A stretch of DNA of 60,814 bases from UBA4738 sp002413305 (GCA_036847185.1 DAIUAM010000019.1:1-60814); one strand, 5' to 3'; positions 50,601 to 59,655 are shown, counted from the stretch's first letter. Made by a program: numbers and translations. Notes: a model not told the origin generated them from the letters alone.

Positions 50601-50878
50601 GCGCGGCGCGAGCCTTCGCCGACCCGAACAACTTCAACCCCGGGCTGTACTGCAATCCGAAGCTCGACGCCCAGATCGCGCAAGCCACCGATGTGCAGCT
50701 CACCGACCCGGCAGCATCGGCGCCGCTGTGGGCAAAGGTCGATCAGGAGATGACGCTCGACGCGCCGTGGCTGTCGCTCTTCACCCAGGGCGGCGTCGAC
50801 TTCGTGTCGAAGCGCGTTGGGAACTATCAACACAACCCTGTCTATGGGGTCCTCCTGGATCAACTCTGGGTGAAGTGA
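47651..50878 (+). CDS. class III cyclase - beta-propeller - peptide-binding fusion protein
   Basis: A protein of about 1075 aa joining three parts. Residues about 20-185 are a class III nucleotidyl cyclase domain (FLIADVRGYTVFT, ELRGDEALAVF, LNLAARLCGQA): both metal Asp, the Asn and the Arg are present, but the substrate-choosing Lys and Asp positions are Glu and Gly. A transmembrane helix follows (VVAIVVLVVLGGTLVPIAL, about 228-246). Then come about seven YVTN-like propeller repeats (GAVWVANATDGTVSRVDP), and from about 545 an SBP_bac_5 oligopeptide-binding domain (PQSLDPTTAENTGAF, SNGQPVKAEDVRRGIERMF). No ATG, GTG or TTG lies in frame between the stop at 47621 and Val73; CTG 47651 has GAGGGAGGAG six bases upstream, so a rare CTG start is likely. 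Confidence 0.82.
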   Translation: MREGSDEPLPETGRSGRAIEGSDDSAVIRTFLIADVRGYTVFTQERGDEDAAKLASKFASIARGGVEAHGGKVVELRGDEALAVFGSARQAIRAAVDLQDRFADETVTDPSFPLTVGIGIDAGEAVAIEGGYRGGALNLAARLCGQASAGEVLASQEATHLARKVEGVRYVDRGEVHLKGLSAPVRIIRVVTEGADPAIRLAPFAASRKAPSAQSRLPRFLSGRRGVVAIVVLVVLGGTLVPIALTRGRGAPGLPAIDANAVGLIDLGSGSIRRSISVGSGPSGIAFGLGAVWVANATDGTVSRVDPESGTAVQIPVGNDPTGIAVDPSARAVWVTNGTDGTVSRIDAATGNVLPIRVGNGPAGVAVGLGGVWVADSLDDTVSFIDRAKGTVQTSIPVGATPTGVAIAAGAVWVSNATDGTVSRIDPGSPPVVRSISVGQGPTGIASGSGAVWVANSLGGSVSRIDATKNDVTGLIPVGRGPGGVAVTAGRVWVSNEFTASVSEIDPGTNQVTKTIAVKNAPQALAAASSSLWVSARGAPTSHRGGTLTVAVTADTMPQSLDPTTAENTGAFLLTALTNDGLIAYQHVGGAAGSTVVPDLATSIPVPTDGGLTYTFQLRSGIRYSNGQPVKAEDVRRGIERMFALGAGGAPFLADIVGAGSCAIPKHACDLSKGIETYSSTGTVTFHLTHRDAEFLINLASQDVVVVPDGVPNRDMGARPLPATGPYMFGAFTPGQRVELVRNPKFHFWSPQAKPDGYPNQITWVVAPGSDGASQTARAVADVEEGNADVFGVALDSPTNEQLQEIRNRVPAQVHDYLDLGTFYFFLNTQLPPFNDVRVRQAINFAVNRNRALEAYYQQGRVTCQILPPNFLGYRPFCPYALDPNDAGTWDAPDISKATRMVAESGTGGQLIRMAEWAPFGPVATYVASVLRSLGYRVSLKLFSDFGAFYPYVADSRNRVHMAGFWSVSSSTSPAGWFSSALTCAARAFADPNNFNPGLYCNPKLDAQIAQATDVQLTDPAASAPLWAKVDQEMTLDAPWLSLFTQGGVDFVSKRVGNYQHNPVYGVLLDQLWVK

Positions 50879-50949
50879 TCGCGGACATCGCCGGAAGTTG
50901 ACCCAGTTTCCATCGAGGAGTGGGTCGGAGCAGCATCTACACTTCACCG

Positions 50950-53900
50950 ATGGCCGTCTGCCCGGTCTGCGGTGAGGACAACCCAGCTCGCGCACGGTTC
51001 TGCCTTGCCTGCGGCACGGCTCTCGAAGGAGAGCGCGAGCCGCAGCGCGAGGAACGCAAGGTCATCTCGGTCCTGTTCTGCGACCTGGTCGGGTTCACCG
51101 CACGGTCCGATCACGCCGATCCGGAGGACGTTCGAGCCACCCTTCGCCCCTACCACGCGCGGCTCCGCAAGGACATCGAGCGCTTCGGTGGGACGGTCGA
51201 GAAGTTCATCGGCGACGCGGTCATGGCGGTGTTCGGCGCGCCCGTGGCGCACGAGGACGACGCCGAGCGCGCCGTGCGATCGGCCCTGCGGATCATCGAG
51301 TCGATCGCCGACCTCAACGACGAACAACCGGGCCGAGATCTCTCCGTCCGCATCGGAGTGAACACCGGCGAGGCCGTGGTCGCCCTCGGCGCACGACCGG
51401 AGATGGGAGAGGGCATCGTCACCGGCGACGTCGTCAACACCGCGGCCCGCCTGCAGACCGTCGCCCCCGTGGGCGGGATCGTGGTGGGGGAGGCCACCCG
51501 GCGGGTCACCAATGACCTGATCGACTACGAGCCGATGGAGCCCGTCACCGTGAAGGGCAAGGCCGAACCGCTCCCGATCTGGCGGGCGCTCTCCGCCCGC
51601 AGCCGGTTCGGGGTCGACGTCGAACAGGCCACCCGGACCCCGTTCGTGGGCCGGGTGAGCGAGTTCGCGCTGCTCACCCAGACGTTCACCCGGGCCGTCG
51701 AGGAGCCGTCCGTCCAGCTGGTCACCATCACCGGCGAGCCGGGGGTCGGCAAGACCCGCCTTCTGTGGGAGCTCCGTCGCCACCTCGACGACCGCCCCGA
51801 TCTCGTCTACTGGCGCCAAGGGCGATGCCTGCCGTACGGGGAAGGGGTCACGTACTGGGCGCTCGGGGAGATGGTCAAGGCCCAGGCCGGGGTCCTGGAG
51901 TCCGACGGGCCGGATCAAGCCCTGGAGAAGCTCCAGACGGCCCTCACCGTGGTCACGCAGGATGAGGCCGAACGCGACTGGCTTCGGAGCCGGCTGACTC
52001 CGCTGGTCGGGCTCGCTGGCCCCGGCGAGCAGCAGGTGAGCGACCGGGACGAGGCGTTCACCGCGTGGCGCCGGTTCATCGAGTCCATCGCCGCTCGCGA
52101 TCCGCTGGTCCTGGTGTTCGAGGATCTGCACTGGGCCGACGGCCCGCTGATCGAGTTCGTGGAGCATCTCGTGGAGTGGTCCAGCGGGGTACCACTGTTG
52201 GTCGTGTGCTCGGCCCGTCCCGAGCTGTACGAGCGGCATCCTGGATGGGGCGGCGGGAAGCGGAACTCCACGACGATCTCGCTGGCTCCACTTTCCGAGC
52301 CCGACACCGCCCGGCTCCTCTCGGCGCTGCTCGAACAGGCCGTGCTCCCGGCGGAGGTGCAGACCGAGCTGCTGGACAGGGCGGGCGGCAACCCGCTCTA
52401 CGCCGAAGAGTTCGTGCGGATGCTCCTCGACCGGGGGATCCTCGAGCGCCACGGGGCCGCGTTGCGCATGTCGGAGGACGCGGACGACATGACCTTGCCC
52501 GAGAGCGTCCAGGCCCTGATCGGCGCCCGCCTCGACACGCTCACCCAGGAACGCAAGGCCCTGCTCCAGAACGCGTCGGTGGTCGGAAAGGTCTTCTGGT
52601 CGGGTGCGGTCGCGTCCATGGGCGGCCTGGACGAGCAGGAAGTCCGCCAGCCGCTGCACGAGCTCTCCCGGAAGGAGCTGGTTCGGACGACGCGGGCTTC
52701 CTCCGTCAAGGACCAGGTCGAATACTCCTTCTGGCACGCATTGGTCCGCGACGTCGCCTACGGCCAGATCCCCCGAGCCCAGCGGGCCGAGAAGCACTTG
52801 GCGGTGGCGGCGTGGATCGAGTCGACGGTTGGCGAACGGATGACGGACCAGGCCGAATTCCTCGCCTACCACTACGAACGGGCGCTCGAGCTCCGGGTGG
52901 CGGCCGGGCGCGAGCCCGGCCACGAGCTGGCCGGGAAGGCCGCGAGTGCCCTGGAGATGGCGGGCGAGCGCGCGCAACGGCTCGACATGGCCAACGCCTT
53001 ATCGTTCTATCGCCGGGCCGAGGCCATCCTTCCCCCGGATGACCCGGCGTACCCCTCGCTCCACGTCAAAGCCGTCACCGCCGCCTTCGAGCTGGGACAG
53101 GTGAGCGCGGAGGAATTCATCGCGGCATTCGAAGCGGCGCTCGAGCACCTCCGCGCGGAGGGCGAGACGGTGAAGACCGCGGACATGCTGCGCGAGTTCG
53201 GCGGCATGCTCAAGCTGATGGGATCGACGGAGCGCTCGGAGCTCGTCGCGGAGCAGGCGATCGAGCTGCTCGAGCCCCTCGGCCCCAGCCGGGCCCTCGC
53301 CGCGGCGTACGCCCAGAGGGCGGGCCTCCACATGATGGTGGGTCAGTGGCCCGAGTGGAAGCGACGGACCGAGGCAGCGCTCGAGATCGCCGACACGTTG
53401 GCCCTTCCGGAGATCCGCATGCGGGCGCTGCAGTTCCGCGGCATCTACCGGGTGATCGACGGTGACCTCCAGGGCCGGGGCGACCTCGAAGAGGCGCTTC
53501 GCATCGGGATCGAGATCGGCATGGGCCGGGAGACGGCCACCGCGTACATCAACCTCGCGGATTGGACCTCGGAGCTCGACGGACCCCTTGCCGGGCTCGC
53601 CCTGTACGAGGAGGGCATGGAGTTCGCGTCCCGGCGGGGACTGACGGTCAGCGGGATGTGGATGCGAGCCGAGAGCACGTGGCGGCTTTTCGACCTGGGC
53701 CGGTGGGACGAGGTGATCGCGGCGGCCGATGAGATCCGAGGGTGGAGCGGCTCCGGGGGTGGCTCTCAGCAGCTGGCGATGGCCGGCACGCAGGAAGCTC
53801 GGGTGCGGATGTACCGAGGCGACCTGAAGCGCGCCGATGAACTCATGGGTCAGCTCCTGCCGTTGGCGAGGGAGATCCGGGATGTGCAGACGTACCGGCC

Positions 53901-54411
53901 GGCGTTGACCACGGCCGCGCTCATCGCCGCCTGGGCCGGGCATCCGGATGGAACCGCTGCGCTTCTGGATGAGCTGGAGGCCGACTTCGAGGGAGGCGGA
54001 TCCGACCGGACATACGGCATGCTCGAGGGGACCCTGGCAGCGCGGGCAGTGGGGGACGTGGCCCGGGCGGGGCGGATCGCCACCATGGAGGCGGGCTTCG
54101 TCCCGGGGTTCCCCGTTGCCCAGGGGAGCCTCTCCGCGAGCGAGGCCGAGGCGGCGGAGGCCGGCGGGAGGTTCCAGGAGGCTCTTGTCCGGTTCGAGGA
54201 TGCGCTGGCGGTGTGGGAGGGGCTGGGGGACGTGTTCCACCGCGCGCTGGCGCTGCTGGGGTCGGCACGCTGCCTCGCCGCACTCGAGCGCGCTGCCGAT
54301 GCGGCACAGCCCGCTTCTGAGGCGCGCGAGATCTTCGCCACGCTCGGAGCCCGGTCCCTGGCGCGCGAAGCCGATGAGCTCGTGCCGGGTGTGTCGTCGC
54401 TGAGCTCCTGA
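50950..54411 (+). CDS. adenylate/guanylate cyclase with AAA ATPase and TPR-like repeats
   Basis: A 1153-aa cytosolic regulator. An N-terminal zinc ribbon (CPVCGEDNPARARFCLACG) is followed by a class III cyclase domain with all catalytic residues (FCDLVGFT, VEKFIGDAVMAVF, TGDVVNTAARL: two metal Asp, Lys, Asp, Asn, Arg), so adenylate cyclase activity is expected; then an AAA/STAND ATPase (GEPGVGKTRLL; LVLVFEDLHWADGP) and a long TPR-like helical half. The ATG at 50950 starts the zinc ribbon; a GTG at 50920 is possible. It follows the fusion cyclase by 71 bases. Sensor input is unknown. Confidence 0.92.
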   Translation: MAVCPVCGEDNPARARFCLACGTALEGEREPQREERKVISVLFCDLVGFTARSDHADPEDVRATLRPYHARLRKDIERFGGTVEKFIGDAVMAVFGAPVAHEDDAERAVRSALRIIESIADLNDEQPGRDLSVRIGVNTGEAVVALGARPEMGEGIVTGDVVNTAARLQTVAPVGGIVVGEATRRVTNDLIDYEPMEPVTVKGKAEPLPIWRALSARSRFGVDVEQATRTPFVGRVSEFALLTQTFTRAVEEPSVQLVTITGEPGVGKTRLLWELRRHLDDRPDLVYWRQGRCLPYGEGVTYWALGEMVKAQAGVLESDGPDQALEKLQTALTVVTQDEAERDWLRSRLTPLVGLAGPGEQQVSDRDEAFTAWRRFIESIAARDPLVLVFEDLHWADGPLIEFVEHLVEWSSGVPLLVVCSARPELYERHPGWGGGKRNSTTISLAPLSEPDTARLLSALLEQAVLPAEVQTELLDRAGGNPLYAEEFVRMLLDRGILERHGAALRMSEDADDMTLPESVQALIGARLDTLTQERKALLQNASVVGKVFWSGAVASMGGLDEQEVRQPLHELSRKELVRTTRASSVKDQVEYSFWHALVRDVAYGQIPRAQRAEKHLAVAAWIESTVGERMTDQAEFLAYHYERALELRVAAGREPGHELAGKAASALEMAGERAQRLDMANALSFYRRAEAILPPDDPAYPSLHVKAVTAAFELGQVSAEEFIAAFEAALEHLRAEGETVKTADMLREFGGMLKLMGSTERSELVAEQAIELLEPLGPSRALAAAYAQRAGLHMMVGQWPEWKRRTEAALEIADTLALPEIRMRALQFRGIYRVIDGDLQGRGDLEEALRIGIEIGMGRETATAYINLADWTSELDGPLAGLALYEEGMEFASRRGLTVSGMWMRAESTWRLFDLGRWDEVIAAADEIRGWSGSGGGSQQLAMAGTQEARVRMYRGDLKRADELMGQLLPLAREIRDVQTYRPALTTAALIAAWAGHPDGTAALLDELEADFEGGGSDRTYGMLEGTLAARAVGDVARAGRIATMEAGFVPGFPVAQGSLSASEAEAAEAGGRFQEALVRFEDALAVWEGLGDVFHRALALLGSARCLAALERAADAAQPASEAREIFATLGARSLAREADELVPGVSSLSS

Positions 54412-55075
54412 GCGGTTTCGAAGAGCAAGCCACAGTTTGTGCCTGTCGGACGTCCTCACACCGGCTCAGCCTCGATCTCGCCGCCGGGATCCTCAAGTCG
54501 AAGTCCATGCCGTCAGAACGAGGTCCGATGCCGCCGCCGAGTTCTGTCTTACCATTTCGCCAACCCCGCTCGAGTAGGACCGCATAGAGTCCGCGGACGT
54601 GGTGCACGAACGACCTGAGGGTCCTTGAAGTCGAAGACCACGGTTTCATCCGCACGAGAACAACGACGGACTCGGAGAGCAGGATGCGGCGGTCGAACCC
54701 ACGATGGACACTCTGGCCTGGCTCCGGAAGGAACTGGAGGATGCCGACGTCGACCTGTGTGGGTCGGCGGGGAGCGTGACCAGGCATCCTTTCGGGGGTT
54801 CTAGTCAAGGGCGGGTCGACGGCATTGGCGTCGATACGTCTTGAAGAACGTGCAAGAGCCAGGCGGTTTGCGGGACCTTGGGCTTACAAGCTCAGCTCAG
54901 GCCCCTTTCCCTGCTGCCTCCCCAGCCAACGGCCCGTTCTGAGTGCGGGGCGGCTCCGATTCCCGCGGACAGGCCCCTGCCTTGAGGAGGTGGCTCGGTG
55001 GCCTCGGTTGGTCACGCAAGGAGCGGTAGTTCAGCATTCCTTCGGACCCACCGATGTCGACAGTGTTTGTGTGAA
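54412..55075. other. 664-bp intergenic region with transposase relic
   Basis: It separates two convergent cyclase genes. It holds the IS256-like fragment at 54704-54844 and otherwise degenerate sequence. On the minus strand 54541-54575 has a tRNA-like GGGGTTGGCGAAATGGTAAG stretch without a matching 3' half. I see no complete gene. Confidence 0.5.
54704..54844 (+). pseudogene. IS256-family transposase N-terminal fragment
   Basis: A 46-codon frame starts MDTLAWLRKELEDADVDL. This closely resembles the start of IS256 (mutator) transposases (WLRKQLEEADPDLL in my memory of the family), then CGSAGS, and stops. No DDE residues follow and no terminal inverted repeats are evident, so it is a relic at most. 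Confidence 0.4.
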
Positions 55076-58000
55076 CTACACCTTGCCGGAGTGACGGCGC
55101 CCGACCCGGGCACCGGCAGCGCGGGATCCGACTGGAGAGTTCTCCAACCCGAACCGGTTGATCAATGCCTTGGCGGCGTTCGCGTCCTTGGCCTCGAGCC
55201 GGCACCTCATCTCCTGGTAGGGGAGTTCGAGCTCCGCGTACAGCTCAGCCGCCAACCCGAACTCGGCACGACCGCCAGACAGGACAGCCTCCGTCTCAGC
55301 GAGCGCCGCCGAAAGCGCGGGGTACGTCGCGTGCTTCCGCGCCGCCGCGAGCAGTGTCTCGAACCCTTCGATGCTGCCCAGGCGAGCTGCAGTGATCAGT
55401 GGGAGGAACCAATCCGCAACGGCGGAGCCGTCCAAGGCAGAGGCCACGGCCTCCGTTGCCGCCCTCCGCGCCGTGGCGTGGTTGCCGAGCACGTCCTCCA
55501 GTTCGGCCTCAAGGACCGGGATCGTGCACAGGAACATCGTGCCGCCGATGCGTCGGGCCATCGGGAGCATCTCATCAAGCAGTGACCTGCACTCAAGGTA
55601 GCGTCCTCGCCGCAAGAGCGACAGCCCAAGCCCATAGCCGGCAAACAGGAGACCCGGGCCCACCGTGACCGACCGGAGCGGGCCGAGCACCTCGTGGGCT
55701 ACCCTTTCGGCTTCTTCGAATCGAGCTAGCTCCGCGAGCATGATGGACTGGTTGGCCGCGATGACTCCGTCAAAGCTCGGGGCCCCCATGTGTCGCATCG
55801 CCTCCCTACCTTCCTCGCACAATGCCGCGCCCTCCCGATGTTCCGCGAGTGCCCGCATGGCGATGCCCAGGTTGATATAGGCGCGGCCGACGGGCTCGGG
55901 CTCGCCGGTGCGCCGGGCGAGGTCGAGGGCTTGTTTGAGCCGGTCAAGTCCCTTTGCATCGCCGGCCACAACCTGCAGAACACCCAGGCTCGTCAGCAGG
56001 TTCGCCTCGGCCCCCACGATCCCAAGCTGGCGGGCTGTCGCCAGGCCCCGAGCGGAGAGCTCGATCCCCTCCTCCACACGCCCCGTGACGACGTTTAGGA
56101 TCGAGGACCACACCATGGCTTGTACCAGCTCAGGCGACGGCTCCTCGGTAGACAGCATGGCGATCGCCTCGTCGAGCACCTTCGCGGCGCGATCGGTCTC
56201 GCCGGAGAAGAAGTGCACTCTGCCCTGGGTGGCGAGGGCGGCCCCAGCCTCCCTGGTCTTCCCCAGGGCGCGCCAGCCGGCCTCGGCCTCGATGAGACTG
56301 GTGCGTGCGCCCGCCGACTCTCCGGTGATGAGTGACGCCCATGCAAGTTTCATCAAGAGGCGGAGCCGGCCCTCCTCGTCGCCCTCCTTCCACAGTTGAA
56401 GCGCCGTCTGGTAGTGGCGCCGAGCCTCCGCGAACCCCATCCGCTCGCTAGCCACGTCACCGGCGCGCACTGCGTACCTTCGGGCCTGCTCGGCGTCCTC
56501 GGCCTGTGCGTAGTGTTCCGCCAGTCGTTCCAACAAGTTGGGGTCGTCTTCCTGCCCGGCCTCAAGCGTCTCGGCAACCTTCCGGTGCAGCGTGCGTCGC
56601 TGTTGGAGCAGGATCGTCTCGTATGCCACTTCCTGGATCAGGGCGTGCTTGAACGCCCACTGTTCAGGACCGTCCGCCACCAGGATCTGTGCCCTGGCCA
56701 ACGACTCGAGGTCGTTGGTGGCATCCGCACGACCCATGACACCTTGGATCAGGCTGGTTGAAAACGATCGGCCGATGACCGCTGCGTACTGCAGTAGGGC
56801 GCGCTGACCGGCGGGAAGCCGATCGATGCGGGCAAGGACGGTTCCCTCGATCGTGTCCGGGACCACTATCTGAGCTTGCCCCAGCCTGACCTCGCCATTG
56901 AGGACTTCGATATACCCGAGCTCAAGCAAGGCTTCGAGGAGCTCCTCGATGAAGAAGGGGTTGCCCTCGGCACGCATGGCGACGAGACGTTCCAGGTCGG
57001 CGGGGAGCGACTCGACGCTGAGGTAGCCCCGGGCCAGGGCCACGCTTTCCGCCGCGCTGAGGAGCTCCAGCCGGACGCCCATGTGGCTCGGACGGATCAT
57101 CCACCGCTCCATCTGCTCGAAACCTGGCCGGTGAGACACGACGACCATCAGGGGCACCCCGCTCACGCGCTCGAGCAGGAATCCAAGCAGCTCCAGTGAG
57201 GACTGATCGCACAAGTGGAGGTCCTCAAGGATGAGGAGTGACGCTCTCCCCCGGGACGCTGCAAGCAGGAACTTGTAGAAGCCCGTGAATACCTGGCGCT
57301 TTCGATGCTCATCAGCCATAGCGACGACGGGGGGGGCGTCGGCAAGGCCCAGTAGCGCGCCGAGGAGGAGGGCGACATCAGGCTCGAGCGAGAGCTGAGC
57401 GAGGGACATCTGTAGATCGGGGAGATCCGTCGGCAGCTGCCCGAGAACCACCTCGAGGAGATCGAGGAAGGGTCCAAATGCTCGTTCGCCCGAGCAGTCG
57501 ATGCGGACATCCAACGAATCCTCTCGTCTTGGGAACTCCGCGAGCATGCGAGATTTCCCGACCCCTGGCTCTCCCACTAGGCTCACCGCATGCGCGTTGC
57601 CCTTCACCGCGCTGGACCAGAGCAGCTCGAGCAGCGCCAGCTCCTCCTTTCGCCCCACGAAAGGAGCACGGCGCCGGTCGTCCGACCGTCCTGGGGCTAG
57701 AACGCGGTATGCGTCCACTTGTTTCGCGCGGCCCTTGATGTCGAGAAGCCCCACGTGGTCACCCTTGAAGCGATCCCGAATTCGGCGCCACACGGAGGCC
57801 GAAACGAGGATCTCGTCCGCATCGGCCGCTTGCTGCAGTCGCGCCGCGACGATCACAGCGTCGCCGATGACCCCGGTTTGAGTGCCATCACCGACCGAGC
57901 CGGCCACAACCAGCCCGCTATTGATGCCGATTCGGAGCCGCAGCGGCGTCTGGGTCCGTTGCGAGAGGCGGTGGATCACGTCGATCATGGCGATTGCTGC

Positions 58001-58549
58001 GGCGCTCGCCCGGACCGGATCGTCTTCGTGCGCGATAGGCACGCCGAAGATGGCGACGATTGCATCCCCGATGAACTTCTCCACCCGACCGCTTCGTACC
58101 TCGATCTCTCCGACGAGCTCACTGAAAGTCTCTGTGATGACGGTCTGGAGTTCCTCGGGGTCCATGGATTCGGCGAATGTGGAAAAGCCGACCAAGTCGG
58201 CGAAGAGAACGGTCACCCGACGGCGCTCAGCGTCGATTTCCCCGGCTGAAGGCTGAGACGCCGGACTAGCGAGGGCCGCCTCTGAGAAAGACTGGCCCAC
58301 TGCCTCTGCCGGTCGCCCGCACGCACCGCAGAATCGGAACCCCTCGGGAACCTTCGACCCACAGACCGGGCATAGGGTCGGGAGCGCCTGTCCGCAGGAC
58401 CCGCAGAATCGAGACCCTGGAGGGTTCGCGAACGAACAGGCGGAGCAATCCACGTGAGCATCGTTTGGTGATAGGTCGGCTCCGGGACGCCCTCGCGTCC
58501 CTGGAGACACCGACGAGCCTTCGTGGGTCGGGTGAGCCTCTTCGTCCAC
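55076..58549 (-). CDS. adenylate/guanylate cyclase-like protein with AAA ATPase and TPR-like repeats
   Basis: A 1157-aa paralogue of 50950-54411 in the opposite direction. Two zinc ribbons (CSACSFANPPGSRFCGSCG and CPVCGSKVPEGFRFCGACG) precede a class III cyclase domain with both metal Asp (FADLVGFS, EKFIGDAIVAIF) and the Lys. The transition-state Asn, in the motif GDxVNxAARL, is replaced by Ile (GDAVIVAARL), so activity may be low or lost. AAA part: GEPGVGKSRMLAEF and LLILEDLHLCDQSS; then TPR-like repeats. GTG 58549 is the best start (AGGAGGGAG ten bases upstream). Confidence 0.9.
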   Translation of the reverse strand: MDEEAHPTHEGSSVSPGTRGRPGADLSPNDAHVDCSACSFANPPGSRFCGSCGQALPTLCPVCGSKVPEGFRFCGACGRPAEAVGQSFSEAALASPASQPSAGEIDAERRRVTVLFADLVGFSTFAESMDPEELQTVITETFSELVGEIEVRSGRVEKFIGDAIVAIFGVPIAHEDDPVRASAAAIAMIDVIHRLSQRTQTPLRLRIGINSGLVVAGSVGDGTQTGVIGDAVIVAARLQQAADADEILVSASVWRRIRDRFKGDHVGLLDIKGRAKQVDAYRVLAPGRSDDRRRAPFVGRKEELALLELLWSSAVKGNAHAVSLVGEPGVGKSRMLAEFPRREDSLDVRIDCSGERAFGPFLDLLEVVLGQLPTDLPDLQMSLAQLSLEPDVALLLGALLGLADAPPVVAMADEHRKRQVFTGFYKFLLAASRGRASLLILEDLHLCDQSSLELLGFLLERVSGVPLMVVVSHRPGFEQMERWMIRPSHMGVRLELLSAAESVALARGYLSVESLPADLERLVAMRAEGNPFFIEELLEALLELGYIEVLNGEVRLGQAQIVVPDTIEGTVLARIDRLPAGQRALLQYAAVIGRSFSTSLIQGVMGRADATNDLESLARAQILVADGPEQWAFKHALIQEVAYETILLQQRRTLHRKVAETLEAGQEDDPNLLERLAEHYAQAEDAEQARRYAVRAGDVASERMGFAEARRHYQTALQLWKEGDEEGRLRLLMKLAWASLITGESAGARTSLIEAEAGWRALGKTREAGAALATQGRVHFFSGETDRAAKVLDEAIAMLSTEEPSPELVQAMVWSSILNVVTGRVEEGIELSARGLATARQLGIVGAEANLLTSLGVLQVVAGDAKGLDRLKQALDLARRTGEPEPVGRAYINLGIAMRALAEHREGAALCEEGREAMRHMGAPSFDGVIAANQSIMLAELARFEEAERVAHEVLGPLRSVTVGPGLLFAGYGLGLSLLRRGRYLECRSLLDEMLPMARRIGGTMFLCTIPVLEAELEDVLGNHATARRAATEAVASALDGSAVADWFLPLITAARLGSIEGFETLLAAARKHATYPALSAALAETEAVLSGGRAEFGLAAELYAELELPYQEMRCRLEAKDANAAKALINRFGLENSPVGSRAAGARVGRRHSGKV

Positions 58550-58825
58550 GAGTCCTGGCTCCCTCCTACGCCCAGGCCGTCCCCATTCTGCGCCTAGGCG
58601 GCCGCACGCGGGTCTAGCAGAAGCTGTGCTAAGAAATGCCGTTCTGTTCGCATGGTCGCATGAGCCGCCTGGCGGGGTTATGGATCCCGGGGTTCATCTC
58701 TTGTTCGGTTGGCGCCACGCAGTCTTCGTGGTCATGTTGCCAAGGGCGAGCCTTCGCACATCCCGCCTCCCCGTGCTGATCCTTCGGCCAAGTACCGACG
58801 GGGCCGCTGACCCGGAGGCTGGTGG
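58550..58825. other. 276-bp intergenic region
   Basis: Between the cyclase start and the 3' end of the NarL-type regulator. It must carry the leftward promoter of the cyclase gene. I see no gene, clear palindrome or DosR-like box here. Confidence 0.4.
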
Positions 58826-59482
58826 TCATACCCTCGCCACGAGCCCAGCCCGGCGGAACGCATGAACAGCGTCGATCCGTCGTTCCACCCCAAGCTTGTC
58901 CAGAATGTTGTGCACGTGGTTCTTCACCGTAGCGAGGGCGATGAACAATCGACCGGAGATCTGGTCATTGGTGAGCCCTTCTCCGACCAGGCGGAGGATC
59001 TCGCACTCCCTGGAAGTCAGCCGGGGGGCGTGGTTCCGCAGAGGAACGCCCATCCTCGTTCGAACGACCGCTCCGGCGGTTCCATGCAGCAGGATCGAGG
59101 CGGCTCCGGCGGGGCAGGGTGCATCGGCCCGGACGGCGGCCTCGATGGCGGCCACCACCTCATCAAGGCAAGCCTCCCGCCCCAGGTAACCGGCCACCCC
59201 GGCTTCGGCCCACATGGCGACCTCGGTCTCGGCCTCGGCCACGCCCAGGACCAGCGTGCGGAGTCCTGGGAGGACCGTGGAGAGCTCGCCGGCCCACCAC
59301 GGGCCGTCTGGAGTGGGGAGGTCCAAGAGCAGGGCCTGAGGGGCGAGCCCTCGCAGATCCGCCAGCGCATCTGCCGGGTGGGACGCAGATCCCACCACCT
59401 CCACCCGTCCCGTGTCGGTGAGCGCTTGCACGAAGGCGTCCCGGTACAGCCGAAGTTCCGAAACCACGTAGATCCGCACCAT
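58826..59482 (-). CDS. NarL/FixJ family response regulator
   Basis: A 218-aa regulator with a receiver domain and a LuxR-type helix-turn-helix (LTSRECEILRLVGEGLTNDQISGRL...ATVKNHVHNILDKLGV, about 155-210). The phospho-acceptor Asp is in LLLDLPTPDGP, but the acidic pair near the N terminus is reduced to Ser-Glu (VVSELRLYRDAF), so phosphorylation may be altered. ATG 59482 has a G-rich ribosome site. No kinase is adjacent. It might pair with an orphan kinase such as the one at the left end, which is pure speculation. Confidence 0.88.
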   Translation of the reverse strand: MVRIYVVSELRLYRDAFVQALTDTGRVEVVGSASHPADALADLRGLAPQALLLDLPTPDGPWWAGELSTVLPGLRTLVLGVAEAETEVAMWAEAGVAGYLGREACLDEVVAAIEAAVRADAPCPAGAASILLHGTAGAVVRTRMGVPLRNHAPRLTSRECEILRLVGEGLTNDQISGRLFIALATVKNHVHNILDKLGVERRIDAVHAFRRAGLVARV

Positions 59483-59637
59483 GCTTCCCACCCCCCGATG
59501 TCGTCGTCTACCTGGGGGAATGGAACCTCCGGACGGCCTGTGGTCACCGTGCAGGCGGGCACGGGCCGACGGTGGACCTGCCGACCTCCGGGGGGTGGGG
59601 ACGGGAACACCCGGCGTCGCGTCGGGGACACGCCCGG

Positions 59638-59655
59638 TGTGTCGCCGTCGACACA
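59638..59655. promoter_or_regulatory. perfect CRP-like palindrome
   Basis: TGTGTCGCCGTCGACACA: perfect arms TGTGTCG/CGACACA with a four-base centre. The TGTG...CACA ends are as in CRP/FNR-family sites, though two bases longer than the E. coli CRP site. It is 156 bases upstream of the NarL-type gene and 43 bases past the crp-like gene. Confidence 0.45.

Noticed and set aside
54535..54580. tRNA-like stretch on the minus strand (GGGGTTGGCGAAATGGTAAG)
   Set aside because: It looks like an acceptor/D-arm, but I find no pairing T-arm with GTTCGA and no matching 3' acceptor strand within 100 bases.
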